A DNA stretch of 64,000 bases from Diphasiastrum complanatum (Eukaryota > Streptophyta > Lycopodiopsida > Lycopodiales > Lycopodiaceae): the NCBI GenBank assembly GCA_029204225.1, contig CM055097.1, positions 248,001 to 312,000 of the forward strand. Direction: 5' to 3'. Positions within the stretch are counted from its first letter, which is position 1, and every line of letters begins with the position of its first letter. Below the pieces are notes generated by a model that worked only from the letters and a program-made list of their open reading frames with translations, was not told the origin of the DNA and made no database searches. The position numbers and the translations under genes are program-made. This document shows, piece after piece, positions 47,708 through 61,639 of this stretch.

Positions 47708-49556
47708 CACAACAACAAAATGCGCGACTTCCGACGCAAGGCTTTGACGGATTCAAAAACATTTCATAATCAGTCGGAATCCGACATATATAATCCGTCG
47801 AAATTTGTCAAAAAAAAAAACACCTTGCCGTAAAATTTTACGGATGTCGGATTTCGACGGACAATAAATATGTCGGAATCTGACATCCCATTTCCAAGAC
47901 ACTACAACTTTTTATTCAATGACGTCAGTTGTCCATGCATAAAAAAGAAGAAGCATAAAGCGAATGTCGGAATCCGACATCTGTGACTATTCTCAAAGCC
48001 GTGCCATTTTTCTAGGTTTCTCTTATTTTTTATTCTTGCAAGAGATTGTTGGAGATCGGCTTTTGGCACTTCTTCTCAACTCTATCAACTTCATATGTCT
48101 CATTCCAAGTATGATTCTTTTGTTTTGTTATGTGCAACTAAGATTTCTTTCTTTGTAGCTTTTTCTTGCATACTATCTTCCTTGTATTGTATATTTTATG
48201 TAGTTAAACACAAATATGTGTCTTAGTGATTTATGATCGTGAGAGAGTGAGAGAGAAAGAGAAGGATGTGACATAGAGAGCAAGAAAAATATAGAAGTTA
48301 GATTTAATGTTATGTTCTTTGCAGATTTTAGGATTTCGATTTTAAGCACTCTTATGTGTAGCATGAACCTTCTTTCATCTTTATTTTCACACATAGTACT
48401 ATCATGACACTTTCATCTCTTTTTGGAGGCTTCAATAATATCCATGTGTGCGTGAAGAGAGATAGATAGAGAGAGAAAAGATTAAGTTAATATAATATTT
48501 TTTATACATTTCAAGGTTTAGAGTTTGAGCATTTTGGTGAGCATCATAACTTTGTTCTCACTTTCTTTTTCACACAATACTATCAATGCACTTTAATCTC
48601 TTTTTCAAGGCTTGAATGTTGAATCCGCATGTACACGTGCAAGAAGAGAGAAAAAAAAAAGAGACGATGGTGTCACATGCGCACTTCACATCCCATATGC
48701 ACCCCTTGGATGGGCCCCCAATTATAGATGTGTAAGCCTCATGCTCACAAGTGATCCCATGAGTTTCTTGCATATTCGTTACTTCCAATAGAATTTCATT
48801 TCGTTATTCATCAACCTCGCAATGAGAGCACGTGGATCCAATGACTTCCACCTCACTCTCTTTCTTGTTTTGCTCTTTCTCTTTTTGAGATGATCACATA
48901 TTTATCCTTTTGTTATCTACTTGATTGCATTGACTATGCATTGCAATTTAATCCATAGCCATTTGTATTTTATTTTATCACTTATTAGTAGTGGTTGCAA
49001 GCAAATTCATATAAATTTAGCTATATTGACAATTACGTTTTGTGGCATTCTACCTAATTGTCAAGCAAATTAATCATAATACCAAAATATTGGTCATAAA
49101 ATTTTTGGATTTTTTCTATTTTTCAACAATGGCAAAATCTGACACATTTAAAATCTGTCGAATTTCGACGAAAAAAAAAATTAAAATTAAAAAATGAAAA
49201 AAAAAAAAAAAAACAAACTTGTTGGATTTTGACGGAATTTTTTTTTTTTTTGTCGATTTCGACAAATTGACACTCTCTTATGTCAGATTCCGACATTTTC
49301 GTCTGTCGAATTTTGATGGATAATTCGACATTCAACTTAAATCTGACGTCCCACGTGGCATATTTTTCAATATATTTTTTTTGCCGGCTTGTTGCCAATT
49401 TTGGGCTTGTCGTCAGATAGCGACGAATTTTAAATGCGACGGATTCCGACGACCCTATTGTGACACTTTTTTCTGACGCCCGCGTCAATTCCAAAAAAAA
49501 ATTAAAGCGCAATTTCACGTCAAAAAGCTCGTCGGAAATCGTAGCAATTCGTGTGT
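47708..49556. mobile_element. CACTA-like non-autonomous element
   Basis: Left end CACAACAACAAAATGCGCGA followed by CTTCCGACG. The inverted right end contains GATTTCCGACGAGC and TTTTTGACG in the same order. Both ends are packed with TGTCGGAATCCGACA-type motifs (47,720-47,980 and 49,130-49,460). That is the arrangement of CACTA terminal and subterminal repeats. ACT stands on both sides within a base of the proposed ends. The interior (48,000-49,100) has no transposase. Confidence 0.6.
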
Positions 49557-51130
<1,574 letters not shown>

Positions 51131-51133
51131 TAG

Positions 51134-51424
51134 GTGAGTAGGAGTGACATTGGAAACGATAAGCAGAGAATAAAGGATGTGAAGGAATTGTTGAAGAACA
51201 AATTTCAAGTAAAAGATATGGGAGAGATACATTTTTGTTTAGGCATCCAGATTAAGAGAGACAAAGAACATGGGATAACCTGGATGGGGCAAGAGAAATT
51301 CATTCATAACCTCATATCAAAGTTTAAGATGCAGGGTTCATGCCCAATAAGTGCCCCACTGGACACAAATGTTCAACTGAGCACAGAGATGTGTCCTACG
51401 ACTCAACAAGAGAGGGATTTTTAA
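51134..51424 (+). pseudogene. Copia reverse transcriptase fragment, inverted to its neighbour
   Basis: Reads KNKFQVKDMGEIHFCLGIQI, then GQEKFIHNLISKFKM and CPISAPLDTNVQLS, the C-terminal third of copia RT after the catalytic box. It is on the + strand while Copia-F integrase directly beyond 51,424 is on the minus strand. It may belong with the + strand RNase H piece at 60,855, separated by rearrangement. Confidence 0.85.
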
Positions 51425-52200
51425 CTATAGTTGCTTGAGTGGATGTTTCTCCTGGGTGAATGAATGGGATAACGTCAGCTTGTGGTTGAACAGCAGTGGG
51501 TCTGGGCCCATCAATGGTGAGTGGAGTTGTTGAGACAAACTCCTGCATTTGAACATTCGTAGGTCAATGGCTACCGATGGAGAATGGAGCTCTTGTGATA
51601 GACTCCTGCATTGGCTACTATGGAGTGTAGTTGGATGTGAAATGATGGTGCACGCCACATGATGATAGGTAGTCCGCCATTTCAGTTGATAGATACTCTC
51701 CTTCTGAATCAGACCGCAGGGCCTTGATATTCTGACCAGTCTGATTCTCAGCATATTGCTTGAATTCTTTGAAGCAATTGAATGCTTCTGACTTGTTCTT
51801 TATGACCATAATTCTGGTGAACCGAGAGTAGTCATCAATGAATGTGATAAAATATAGAGTTTGAGGTACCCTCATGGGACCACATAAGTCATTGTAAATC
51901 AGTGACAGAATGGACTTCGCTCTCCTGGCTTGTCCTCTTGGAAATTTTGTTCTAGGTTGTTTCCCTAGTAGACAATTTTCACAAACAGTCTGATTAGCTG
52001 TAGAGACAACATTGATATTCATATGCTTGACCATTTTGTTATGATACATGTACAAGATTGAACGCATGTTTAAGTGACCTAGTTTTTTATGCCAAACATG
52101 AGCATCTGAATTACTCACAGAAAATGCATAATCATGACTCAAGATGTATAAATTTTCTTCTCTATGTGCAGAGAGGATTTCATTGGAGTTCTTATCAAAA
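51425..52200 (-). pseudogene. Copia-F integrase
   Basis: GAG-pre-integrase VWHKKLGHLNMRSILYMYHN with CENCLLGKQPRTKF, then integrase LYFITFIDDYSRFTRIMVIK and ALRSDSEGEYLSTEMADYL to about 51,620. The glutamate part of the DDE triad is gone. The last stretch (51,600-51,425) is a serine/glutamine-rich linker with a repeated CRSLSQELHSP-like unit. Confidence 0.87.
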
Positions 52201-52488
52201 ATAGTACATCAACTAGCAGTAAACAAAGCTCTATAGTCTTGATCAGTGATCTTGCTAATAGATAATAAATTCTTTGCTAATTTAGGTACATAAGGTACAC
52301 CATTTAGTTGTCTAGTGATGCCGTCAGGGAACTAGAGTCGGTTGGCCTTCAACTTTGTGGGAGCTTGAGTCGCCAAAGAAAATGTACTTTGAGTCCATTG
52401 TTGTGAGAGTAGAAAAAAGGCTCTTACATGGTGTCATGTGCTGTGAAGCACCTAAATCAACATACCATTGACAAACATCTCTACTTGG
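52201..52488 (-). pseudogene. Copia-F protease
   Basis: Minus strand DVCQWYVDLGASQHMTPCKS near 52,490-52,430. The family motif is DSGAS, so the serine after the catalytic aspartate is leucine. Downstream protease sequence is broken by stops. Confidence 0.75.
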
Positions 52489-53408
52489 TTAGTCTTGTAC
52501 CATCAGCACCTTGTCATCCTCTTGGGAAACTTTGACAGTGTCAAAACCTCCGTCTTGGTGCTGCTGCATCTTCTTCCTTGTTTCATTGTGCTTGAGGATA
52601 TGAAAATCCTTAATGTCGTGGTTTGATCTTTTGCAATATCTGCAAAAGAGTTTGGTCTTGGATGGTTGTTGTTGTCTGTGCTGTCGTTGTTGTTGTTGCG
52701 TTGAATCTGACTGCTCTGCCTTTATCTTCTTGTCCTTGAAATTCTTCTTTTTGGACTGATGCTTATTAGAGTACAATGCCATTGACTTGGTACTCATTGT
52801 GGATAAGCTTTTTCTCCTGATTTCTTCTTGCAAAAGATTTGTTGTCAACTTTTGGACAGACAACGCAGGAGTATTGCTCAAAAGCGACACTAGATTATCG
52901 TAGGAGGATAGAAGACCGGCAAGAAAAGACATCGTTGAGTCTTCTTCTGATATAGGAGAACCTATTGCATCAAGTTGATTCAACAACTGTCTGAACTCAT
53001 TTAGATGATCACTGACTAAGGTGCCTTCGCTCATTTTAAGTGTAAGAATCTTCTTCCTCGGAAAGAGACGAGTCGATACATTTGAAGTTGGTAGATACTT
53101 GTTAGGATATCCCATGCTTCTTTGGAGGTGGTGCTATTTGATACATGAGCAATTTGAGTGTCTTTCAGATTCAAGGATATAATGGCAAGTGCTTTGCCAT
53201 CCTTTGCTTCCCATGTTGGAAGCAGTTCAAGTTCTGCCGGTTTGGCTATTGAACCGTTTATGTATCCCCAAAGCTCCTTCTCGATTAAGATCATCCTCAT
53301 CTTGAACTTCCACATGTGGAAGTCATCTCCATTGAATTTGTTGATCAAGTGGTTCTCTGAGGTTGAACCTTCCATTGTAATCGAGTAGCGGAGATAGAAC
53401 ACAAACAA
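52489..53408 (-). pseudogene. Copia-F gag
   Basis: MEGSTSENHLINKFNGDDFH starts near 53,375. The UBN2-type gag reads WKFKMRMILIEKELWGYING, a frame change near 53,085 and then VSDHLNEFRQLLNQLDAIG. A glutamine run QQQQRQHRQQQ precedes a zinc knuckle CRYCKRSNHDIKDF whose last cysteine is phenylalanine. Related to the + strand gag at 62,453. Confidence 0.88.
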
Positions 53409-53485
53409 AATGAACTAGCTCTATAGAACAAGAACGTATTAAGTTCTATTATGAATCCTAAACTCTAGCAATCCAATAAACCAAT

Positions 53486-53497
53486 GCTCTGATACCA
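53486..53497 (-). other. Primer-binding site of Copia-F
   Basis: Minus strand TGGTATCAGAGC, three bases from the LTR end AGCCAACA. Confidence 0.85.
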
Positions 53498-53500
53498 ATC

Positions 53501-54117
53501 TGTTGGCTTATATGTTGATGTCAACTGATAAAATAAAATTCTTATTAAAGGATCTCGGATTACTTAGAGAACGGAGATTGTGAGCTGTTCTTTTGTGTTG
53601 AATAAGATTATCAGTGTAGGAGTCTTAGACTGTCGTGAAAGCGAGATTGCAGAAATGATTAGGCATCTGAGACAGCCATGCAATCCTCTAATGCTGATAA
53701 CCTAGTATGAAGAGAATGTAGAAATAACTTAGGCGTCATATATAGCCATACATTTTCTTATAATGATGTTTGCGTAAGAGGAGTGAGAGTTAATTTCATT
53801 CAACAAGAATGCAAATATGTAAAACAGTAGCGAATCCGTATAATAATGTTGTAACACAACAATCAAATCACAATACAATTGCACTGATAAGGGCATGATC
53901 CTACTTAGAGACTCAAATCAATTGCTAAAGTTCTAAATATCCCTTTCTCTATATAATCACTAACTCTGAGGAGTCAGCTACTAGAAGACCCGTTCTAGTC
54001 GTTTGATCTGCGGCTGGAATATCCACATGCATCTTGCTCTTCAATCGCTCATTTACATATATTCAACAACTGAAAGATCTTGCATTATTCTATCTTTGCA
54101 TTTACAAGATCGCTTAA
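53501..54117 (-). repeat. 5' LTR of Copia-F, cut by Copia-E
   Basis: On the + strand starts TGTTGGCTTATATGTTGATG. A TATA-like TTATATAGAGA is near 53,950 (minus). The LTR is interrupted at 54,117 by Copia-E and should resume at 60,358; its outer boundary was not found. Confidence 0.6.
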
Positions 54118-54853
54118 TGTTGATTTTCACACGTGTGGACTGTCCACTACATGTACTTTGATCTCCTAAGGTGTGTAGATGCACCAAGATCAAGACTAGA
54201 TTGAGATTCAAAATCAATCTTGAATCCTATGGCAAAAACACACTACTACATGCATTCAATCACTTCCAACTCTCACTCACACGTGTGGGAAGTATTCAAA
54301 AAATAATCTAAGTAAAAACAAGCTGCTCTCCTCGGGTAGAGAGAGAAAATGCATCAAGAGCTCTCGGGTAGAGAGAGAAAGCTAGAAATCCAAAAACTCA
54401 CAAAATCCATGAAATCACCAAATCAATTGATTTCAAAATGAGGAGTACAATGATACTAGTAGGTCCACGAGATACCACTATGCTTAACTATGATTGGACC
54501 ACATTTTGTCACCTCTTGATCCTATTGGATCATTGATCTATGCACCTCTTAATTCTATTGGACTATATTCAAGCACACCTCAATTTCCAATTGGACCTCA
54601 CAAGGTTCCACCTCTATATCCTATTGGACCTCTTGGAATTCATCAAACAAAAACTTTACACTTGTTTACACTCTAATTAGCAAGTGTTTAGCCTCTTACT
54701 CTATTTTGGCTCAATAGTGGCATTACAAGTGGAAATGCATAATTTGCCATCTATGCCAAATTTATTCCTATCAACATCCTACACCTAGATGCTTGATGTA
54801 AAAAACATAAGACCCCTATATCTAACATAGATAATCTTTTTCAATTCTTCACA
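54118..54853 (-). repeat. 3' LTR of Copia-E
   Basis: Minus strand TGTGAAGAATTGAAAAAGAT to GTGTGAAAATCAACA. Contains repeated AGGTCCAATNGGA-type units and two CTCTCGGGTAGAGAGAGAAA copies (54,334-54,381). Confidence 0.95.
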
Positions 54854-54871
54854 CTCCTCCTAAAAAATTAT

Positions 54872-57800
54872 CTATGAAGATTTGAGCATTGATCTTGATA
54901 TAACTCCAAGATTAGATCTATGCTTGATGAAAGCACTTTTGCTCAAAGGCTTGGTGAGTAGATCGGCAATACAAGAGGACGAGCTGACATGCTCCAAATA
55001 GATTTCTCCTCCAATAAGCTTTTCTCTCACAAAATGGTGTGCCACTTCTATGTGCTTGCTTCTTGCATGAAATATGGGACTATTGGCAAGAGCTTGGGCC
55101 GAGATGTTATCACACTTGATCATTGGTAGATCATCCTCCTTGATGCACTTTAGTTCCATTAATAACCTCTTGATCCAAAGCACTTCTTTGGTAGTTGTAG
55201 TGAGTGCTTTGTACTCGGCCTCACATGAAGAGAGAGATATAGTATCTTGCTTTTTGGAAAGCCAAGATATTAGATTGCCTCCAAGAAAGATAGTGTATGC
55301 ACTAATAGACTTTCGATCCATTTTGTCACTTGCAAAGTCTGAATCCGAGTAGCCAATAATGGATAGATCTTCACTTTTATAGAGTAGACCATAATCACAA
55401 GATGAAGATACATATCTTAAAATCCTCTTGGCCATCTTCCAATGATGGATCTTAGGATCTTGCATAAATTGACTCAATTTGTGCACACAAAAACTAAGAT
55501 CGGGCCTACTAATGGTAAGCCAAATCAACGAGCCTACAAGATTCCTAAAAAGTGTGATGTCCTCAAAGGATCTTTCATCACCTTTATTAGGATCTTTTAC
55601 AATTTGCTCCATTGGAGTATCTATGCTCTTAGAATTTTCCATATGGAATTTTTTCAACATAGAGTGAGCATATCTAGATTGGCATATAAAGACATGATTT
55701 TCATAAAAATCAATTTCTAGGCCTAGGATGTAATGTATCTCTCCTAGATCTTGCATTTTAAACTCACATCCAAGTGCTAGCTTGGTTTCATCAACTAGCT
55801 TGATACAACTTCCACAAAGAATAATGTCATCAACATAAATTAGAAGAATGACAATATTGTTATCAACAAACTTTAGATACATGGAAGGATCATAGTCACT
55901 AAGAGTAAATCCTAGTGAGATAAGGAAAGAGTTAAGTCTTGAATACCATGATCTTGGTGCTTGCTTGAGTCCATAAAGACTTTTGAAGAGCAAGCACACT
56001 TTGGACTCATCCTTGATGAATCCTTGAGGTTGTTCCATATAGATATCCTCCTCAAGATAACCATTTAGAAAAGCATTGGATACATCTAATTGGAACACCT
56101 TCCACTTGAAAAAACAAGCAAGAGAAATAAGAATTCTTATTGTCACCATCTTTGCAACGGGTGCAAAGGTCTCCTCATAATCAAGACCATGGATTTGAGC
56201 AAATCCTTTGGCACATAATCTTGCTTTATGCTTGTTGATGGTGCCATCATGATTGAACTTGATCCGAAATACCCACTTGCAACCAATCACATGCTTGTTG
56301 GAAGGAGGATCCACAAGCTCCCAAGTATTGTTGGTGATCAATGCATCATACTCTTGCTTCATGGCATCATACCACTCCTTGGTATTGAGTGCCTCTTGTA
56401 CATTCTTTGGCTCTTCATGAGAGACATAAAAAACATAATTAGTGGAATCAAGATCCACTTGTTTGCCTTTGTCAACATATGAGAGCCTCTTAGGCTCGGA
56501 TCTATCTCTCATGGATCTTCTTGGTGAAAAAATCTGAGGAGAGTCTTCTTCAAATCTCGACCCCATCACATCATGATTGTCTTCAAAATCAATAATTGAT
56601 GATGCATCCATAGATTTCTTGATCTCGGCCTCTTCAAATGATGAGTGTTGATCTTCATGAAAGACAACATCTCTACTTTCAATAACTTGAGAAGTAGAGA
56701 GTATAAAGACTCTATAGGCCTTCTTGGTGGACGAGTATCCAACCATGATCCCTTTGCATGCACTAGGGTCTTCCTTCTTCCTTGTTTCCAAGGGAATATG
56801 GACAAAGCATAAGCATCCAAAAACTCTAAGGTGATCAACCTTAGGCTCCTTCAAAAATAAGATTTCATATGGTGACTTTCCTCCAAGAGCTATATGTGGG
56901 AGCCTATTGCAAAGATAATTTGCACAATTAATGGCTTCTCCCCAAAAATCTTTGGGTAAAGATGCCTCAATTCTCATAGATTTTGCACATTTACATAGAG
57001 ATCTATTCTTTCTCTCGGCCACTCCATTTTGAGATGGAGAGTAGGCACAAGAAAACTCTCTTTTAATGCCTTCAAGCTCACAAAAGTCTTGAAATTTATT
57101 GGAGATATATTCACCACCTCCATCACTTCTAGGAGCTTTAATCTTGAATGAGAATTGCTTCTCTACATAAGCTTTGAAAATAAGGAAATGATCAAACACC
57201 ATAGATTTTGAAGCAAGAATATATATCGAAGTGAATCTTGAGTAATCATCAATAAAAGTAACAAAACAAGTGGCTCCTCCCTTGCTTGTAGTTGATGAGA
57301 AATGCACATCCGAGTGGATTAACTCCAAAGGATGCTTGCTTTTGATAGAAGATCTTGTAAATGGCTTTTTGTGAGATTTAGCAATAGCACAAGCCTCACA
57401 AGGCTTGATCTTCTTGGAGAATGACTTTGGCAAGCCAATAGCTTTGGATTCTTTGATCATAGAGAGCATGGATTTGTAGTTGGGATGTCCCAACCTCCTA
57501 TGCCATAATTCCTCCATAGAGAGCTTGTTCACAAGAGCAACATTACAAGCATTCACATCCTCATTTGGATCTACTTTATAGATGCCACCAAATCTAGATC
57601 CTAATGCAAGTATCTCATCATTCTTCTTGATAGTGCAAGTATCAACATTGAATTTTACATCAAGGCCATTATCAAGCAATTGGCCAACACTAATAAGATT
57701 CTTGGTAAGCTTAGGTACATAAAGAACTCTAGAGAGAGAAAGAACTTTAGAGGATGCAAGCTTCAAGGGAATGTTCCCTATGCCTTCAATAGGACATTCA

Positions 57801-58395
57801 AAATCATTTGCAGTGTATATTGATTTCTTCACTCCATCATAAGGTGCAATAGAAGAGAAAGAGTCCTTGGAGCTACACATATGTGAAGAGGCTCCACTAT
57901 CAATATACCATAGGCCATCCTTCTTGAAAGGAGTAGATGAGAAACTAGAGACCATAAGAGATCCCTCTCCATCACTTGCAATAGTGTCTTCCTTCTCATT
58001 GGTAATATTGGCTTGCTTGAGTTGATTCTTCTTTTTGAAGCAATTGGTGGCATAATGACCTTTTTTGCCACAATAAAAGCACTTGATCTTCTTCTTCTTC
58101 TTGAGCTTGGATGATGAAGCATTAGAGGAATCATCTTCTTCCTCATCTTTGTCTTTGGATTTGACTTTGTCCTTGCTTGAGGATTGTTGATGTTGGTTCT
58201 TGCTCCTCTCTTTGTGCTTATCCTTGGCAAAAAGAGGTTTGCCATCATTATGAGTGAGAGAAAGCTTGTCCATCCTCAAGAGCTTATACTCTTGTCTTGA
58301 TTCTTCTGAAATTAGCACACTTTGGAGAGCCTCCAAACTTGGTAGCTCCTCCTTAATGGCATAGGATTGGACAAGATTATCAAATTCACTTCTCG
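54872..58395 (-). CDS. Copia-E pol: knuckle, protease, integrase, RT, RNase H
   Basis: A 1,154-codon frame (first Met at 58,336; frame open from about 58,395). Residues: zinc knuckle CFYCGKKGHYATNC 86-99; protease DSGASSHM 146-153; GAG-pre-integrase HHCC with C313 and C316; integrase D343, D405, E441, the last two with the D-35-E spacing; integrase C-terminal KGIMVGYSSTKKAYRV about 528-543; RT about 672-915 with YVDD 834-837; RNase H about 995-1,130 with D998, E1041 and D1076, ending LLTKPLSKSAFIKHRSNLGV. All catalytic boxes are present. Stops 19 bases from the 3' LTR. The enzymes could work in trans if expressed. Confidence 0.96.
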
Positions 58396-58914
58396 ACCAT
58401 TGAGAATGACTTGAACTAGCTCATTTTGATTGATGGAATCACCAATACAAGCAAGCTCTCTATGAATATCTTTTACTCTCAAAACATAACTAGATGCACT
58501 CTCATCACTCTTTTGGATACTTTGAAAGATTTGATTCCTAAGAGTGAGAAGCCTAGAGGTATTCTTAGCCTCATAGATAGTCTTGAGACAATCCCAAGCT
58601 TCTTTGGCTGTTGTACAAGTACCTATCTCCCTCAATATCTGATTAGAGACATTCATCTTAATGTAGTGGAGAGCCATCCTAGCTCTCTTTTTGTATTTTT
58701 AAACCTCTTGAAGAACTTGTGGTTCTTCTTCAAGGCCAAGAACTGTGTCCATCACGTCTTGAAGGATCAAGATGGACTCCATCCTCATTTTCCAAATTGA
58801 ATAATTTGAAGTGGTCAATCTTTCACTTGGTTCCAACAAGGATGAACCCATTGAAGACATTTGAAGTGAAGAAAACTCAGATGATGAACAATAAATGTTG
58901 TTACACACTTTCAA
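58312..58914 (-). pseudogene. Copia-E gag, two lesions
   Basis: UBN2-type gag. The start is probably at 58,860 (MSSMGSSLLEPSERL), within a frame open from 58,914. It reads SNYSIWKMRMESILILQDVM to a TAA at 58,699-58,701, then in the same frame ALHYIKMNVSNQILREIG and EAWDCLKTIYEAKNTSRLLT to about 58,395. There a one-base frame change separates it from pol. The stop and the frame change are the only obvious defects. The frame change is not at a recognised programmed site. Confidence 0.88.
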
Positions 58915-59603
58915 TAGGATCCAATCATTGAGTACTATCTCCTCCTATGAAAGACCTTACAACAATTTGTGAATTGATTCTCACTAGCTACACAAATCTC
59001 TCTAAAACAAGATCTATTTCACATCAAATGATGGAGTATAGGCAAAGTTAGGATCCAACACTCTTAGCATGTGTGAAATACACTAAGAAACCAAATTTGA
59101 CTCAAATACAATGATATTGCATGAAACAAAATGGCTAAGATCTCAAAACAGTGCCTAGATCACATATAGATGAGATTGGCAAGCATACAACTGTGATTTT
59201 GGATCAACCAAGCAATCTCTTGACCAAACCAAATGTGTCCACCCAGGTCTAGGTGCCCTACCTAACCCTCTTCAAAAGCTTATAACTTTTGATTGGCTCA
59301 ACCAAATGGAATGAAACTGATTGCAACAGAAACTAGACAAAAATAGCTTCAAAACAAGCTATCAAGCAAAATAAATGGATCAAACATGAGATAGAACTTC
59401 CAAACTGAAATTGGATGTTCCTCACACGTGTTTGAGCACCTGATTCTGTACAGTACCAGGTCAGACCCAATCAATGTCCTTTTGATCTCTTTTCATCCAA
59501 GATTGAACAAGATAGCTAGGAAAATGGGCCTTGACAATTTCTAGCTCAAGATTGATAAAATTTTTTCACTTAGATGGATCAAAATGCATGGTAACCTTAG
59601 GTA
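58915..59603 (-). other. Copia-E untranslated leader
   Basis: About 690 bp between the primer site and gag, with no significant frame. Similar in position and style to the Copia-D leader at 22.36-22.87 kb. Confidence 0.7.
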
Positions 59604-59616
59604 GGCTCTGATACCA
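59604..59616 (-). other. Primer-binding site of Copia-E
   Basis: Minus strand TGGTATCAGAGCC directly after the LTR. Confidence 0.92.
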
Positions 59617-60352
59617 TGTTGATTTTTACACGTGTGGACTGTCCACTACATGTACTTGTGATCTCCTAAGGTGTGTAGATGCACCAAGATCAAGACTAGA
59701 TTGAGATTCAAGATCAATCTTGAATCCTATGGCAAAAACACACTAGTACATGCATTCAATCACTTCCAACTCTCACTCACACGTGTGGGAAGTATTCAAA
59801 AAATAATCTAAGTAAAAACAAGCTGCTCTCCTCGGGTAGAGAGAGAAAATGCATCAAGAGCTCTCGGGTAGAGAGAGAAAGCTAGAAATCCAAAAACTCA
59901 CAAAATCCATGAAATCACCAAATCAATTGATTTCAAAATGAGGAGTACAATGATACTAGTAGGTCCACGAGCTACCACTATGCTTAACTATGATTGGACC
60001 ACATTTTGTCACCTCTTGATCCTATTGGATCATTGATCTATGCACCTCTTAATTCTATTGGACTATATTCAAGCACACCTCAATTTCCAATTGGACCTCA
60101 CAAGGTTCCACCTCTATATCCTATTAAACCTCTTGGAATTCATCAAACAAAAACTTTACACTTGTTTACACTCTAATAGCAAGTGTTTAGCCTCTTACTC
60201 TATTTTGGCTCAATAGTGGCATTACAAGTGGAAATGCATAATTTGCCATCTATGCCAAATTTATTCCTATCAACATCCTACACCTAGATGCTTGATGTAA
60301 AAAACATAAGACCCCTATATCTAACATAGATAATCTTTTTCAATTCTTCACA
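59617..60352 (-). repeat. 5' LTR of Copia-E
   Basis: Same length and ends as the 3' LTR; begins after the target duplication CTTAA at 60,353-60,357. Confidence 0.95.
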
Positions 60353-60357
60353 CTTAA

Positions 60358-60854
60358 TAGTTGATTAACTGACTAATTAGAATAGTTATTATTGGAGCGT
60401 AAAGATGTAGACAGTTTGTACTTGAAATCCTGTGTAATTCTTTAGCCTTGTCACATTTTTTGCTTGTGTGGAATTCTGTGTAAAACTAAAGTGTCGCATT
60501 TTTTGCATTTTTCCCCTGTCAGAAATTGCATATAAAAATGCAGTGGCACATTTTTTGCATTTTTCACGAAGCAATGTCACATTTTTGGAAGTGTCTAAAA
60601 TGGCCAAAAAACCGAGTTAACACAAGTGTCGCAAAACACTTAGTTGCTCAGGATGGCCCGAAGGTGGAAAGGCGACAGTGTCGGGTTTCGGGTTTTTAGC
60701 CTGTCATAAATTGCGATGAAAAATGCATACTGTTGAGACAAACAGTTCAAATATGCAGACTGTTGAAAAACAGTTCATTTTTTGCAGGTTTCATTTAAGA
60801 GAGTAAAATTGAGAGAAGGAAGGAGGGCAGTTAGGAAGAGTAGGAGTAAGATTA
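60358..60854. other. Non-coding stretch with TGTCGCATTTTTTGC words
   Basis: The first part should be the outer end of the Copia-F LTR. From 60,440 to 60,790 short words such as GTCACATTTTTTGC and ACAGTTCA recur, and a related TCGCATTTTTCGCAC word is at about 61,393. No gene recognised. Confidence 0.45.
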
Positions 60855-61310
60855 AACTCCAACAGTTAAGCCAATTCATGTCAGTCCGGGAAAACAACAC
60901 TGGGAAGTAGAGAAGAGAGTGATAAAATACCTAAAGAGAACTCAAGGATTTGGGCTGGTCTTCAGGAAGTCTTATGAGGTAGTGATCGGTTTCACTGACT
61001 CAGACTGGACCGGCGATCAAGATGACAGAAGGTCTATATGTGGATATGTATTCATGATGCGGGGATGATGCATAAGTTGGAGTTGCAAGAAGCAAGCATC
61101 AATTGCTCTTTCATCAACAGAGGGAAAATATATGGGGGTCTATCATGCTGCAAAGAAATAATGAGCTGGGGATTGAGAATTACAAAATGAGATTGCATGG
61201 CTACTTGTTCCTCAGCAAAAATGCGGGCACAAAAGAAGCAAGCATCGGAATCCAGTATCATTGTGTGAGGGATCTGGTGCAAGAGGGAGTGTTGTCTCTA
61301 CAGGACTTCC
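60855..61310 (+). pseudogene. Copia RNase H fragment
   Basis: Reads PGKQHWEVEKRVIKYLKRTQ, GFTDSDWTGDQDDRRSICGY, a TGA, then KKQASIALSSTEGKYMGVYH, a TAA, and IQYHCVRDLVQEG at about 61,250. This is the RT tail plus RNase H with several stops. It lies on the + strand and is probably the other half of the RT fragment at 51,134. Confidence 0.85.
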
Positions 61311-61639
61311 ACAAACTTGCATTTAGAACAAGTCTGCAGATTTACATTACTTTTTCAACAGTCTACAGAAATACACTAAGTGTCGCACAGTTCGCATTTT
61401 TCGCACTTTCTCAAAAACTGTGACACTTGCCTTCGACTTCTTTCGTTCAATTATTTTGAAGAAGTCAACTTGTTCGTAGTTCAAAAGTTAACTATTTTCA
61501 ACACCTTCGGTTTTTTCGTATTTTCCCAAAGAGAGAGAAAATGTCGAAGGTCGTCTATTTTGAATGAGAAACGTTTCCAGCCACTTCTCAAAATTTGCGA
61601 AGTGAGAGAAAACCACTTCACGTAAAATGCGAAGTGAGA

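Larger units (their letters stand above)
54118..60352 (-). mobile_element. Copia-E, young near-intact copia retrotransposon
   Basis: Two 736 bp LTRs (54,118-54,853 and 59,617-60,352) differ by only about eight changes by eye. The target duplication CTTAA is perfect (54,113-54,117 and 60,353-60,357). The primer site TGGTATCAGAGCC abuts the 5' LTR at 59,604-59,616. The purine run AGGAGGAG precedes the 3' LTR. Pol is one open frame; gag has one stop and one frame change. It is the most recent large insertion in the window, and it lies in the Copia-F LTR. Confidence 0.96.

Noticed and set aside
58395-58400. Programmed frameshift between gag and pol in Copia-E
   Set aside because: Most copia elements use a single gag-pol frame, no slippery heptamer or tRNA-hop site was evident, and gag also has a separate stop, so decay is the simpler explanation.
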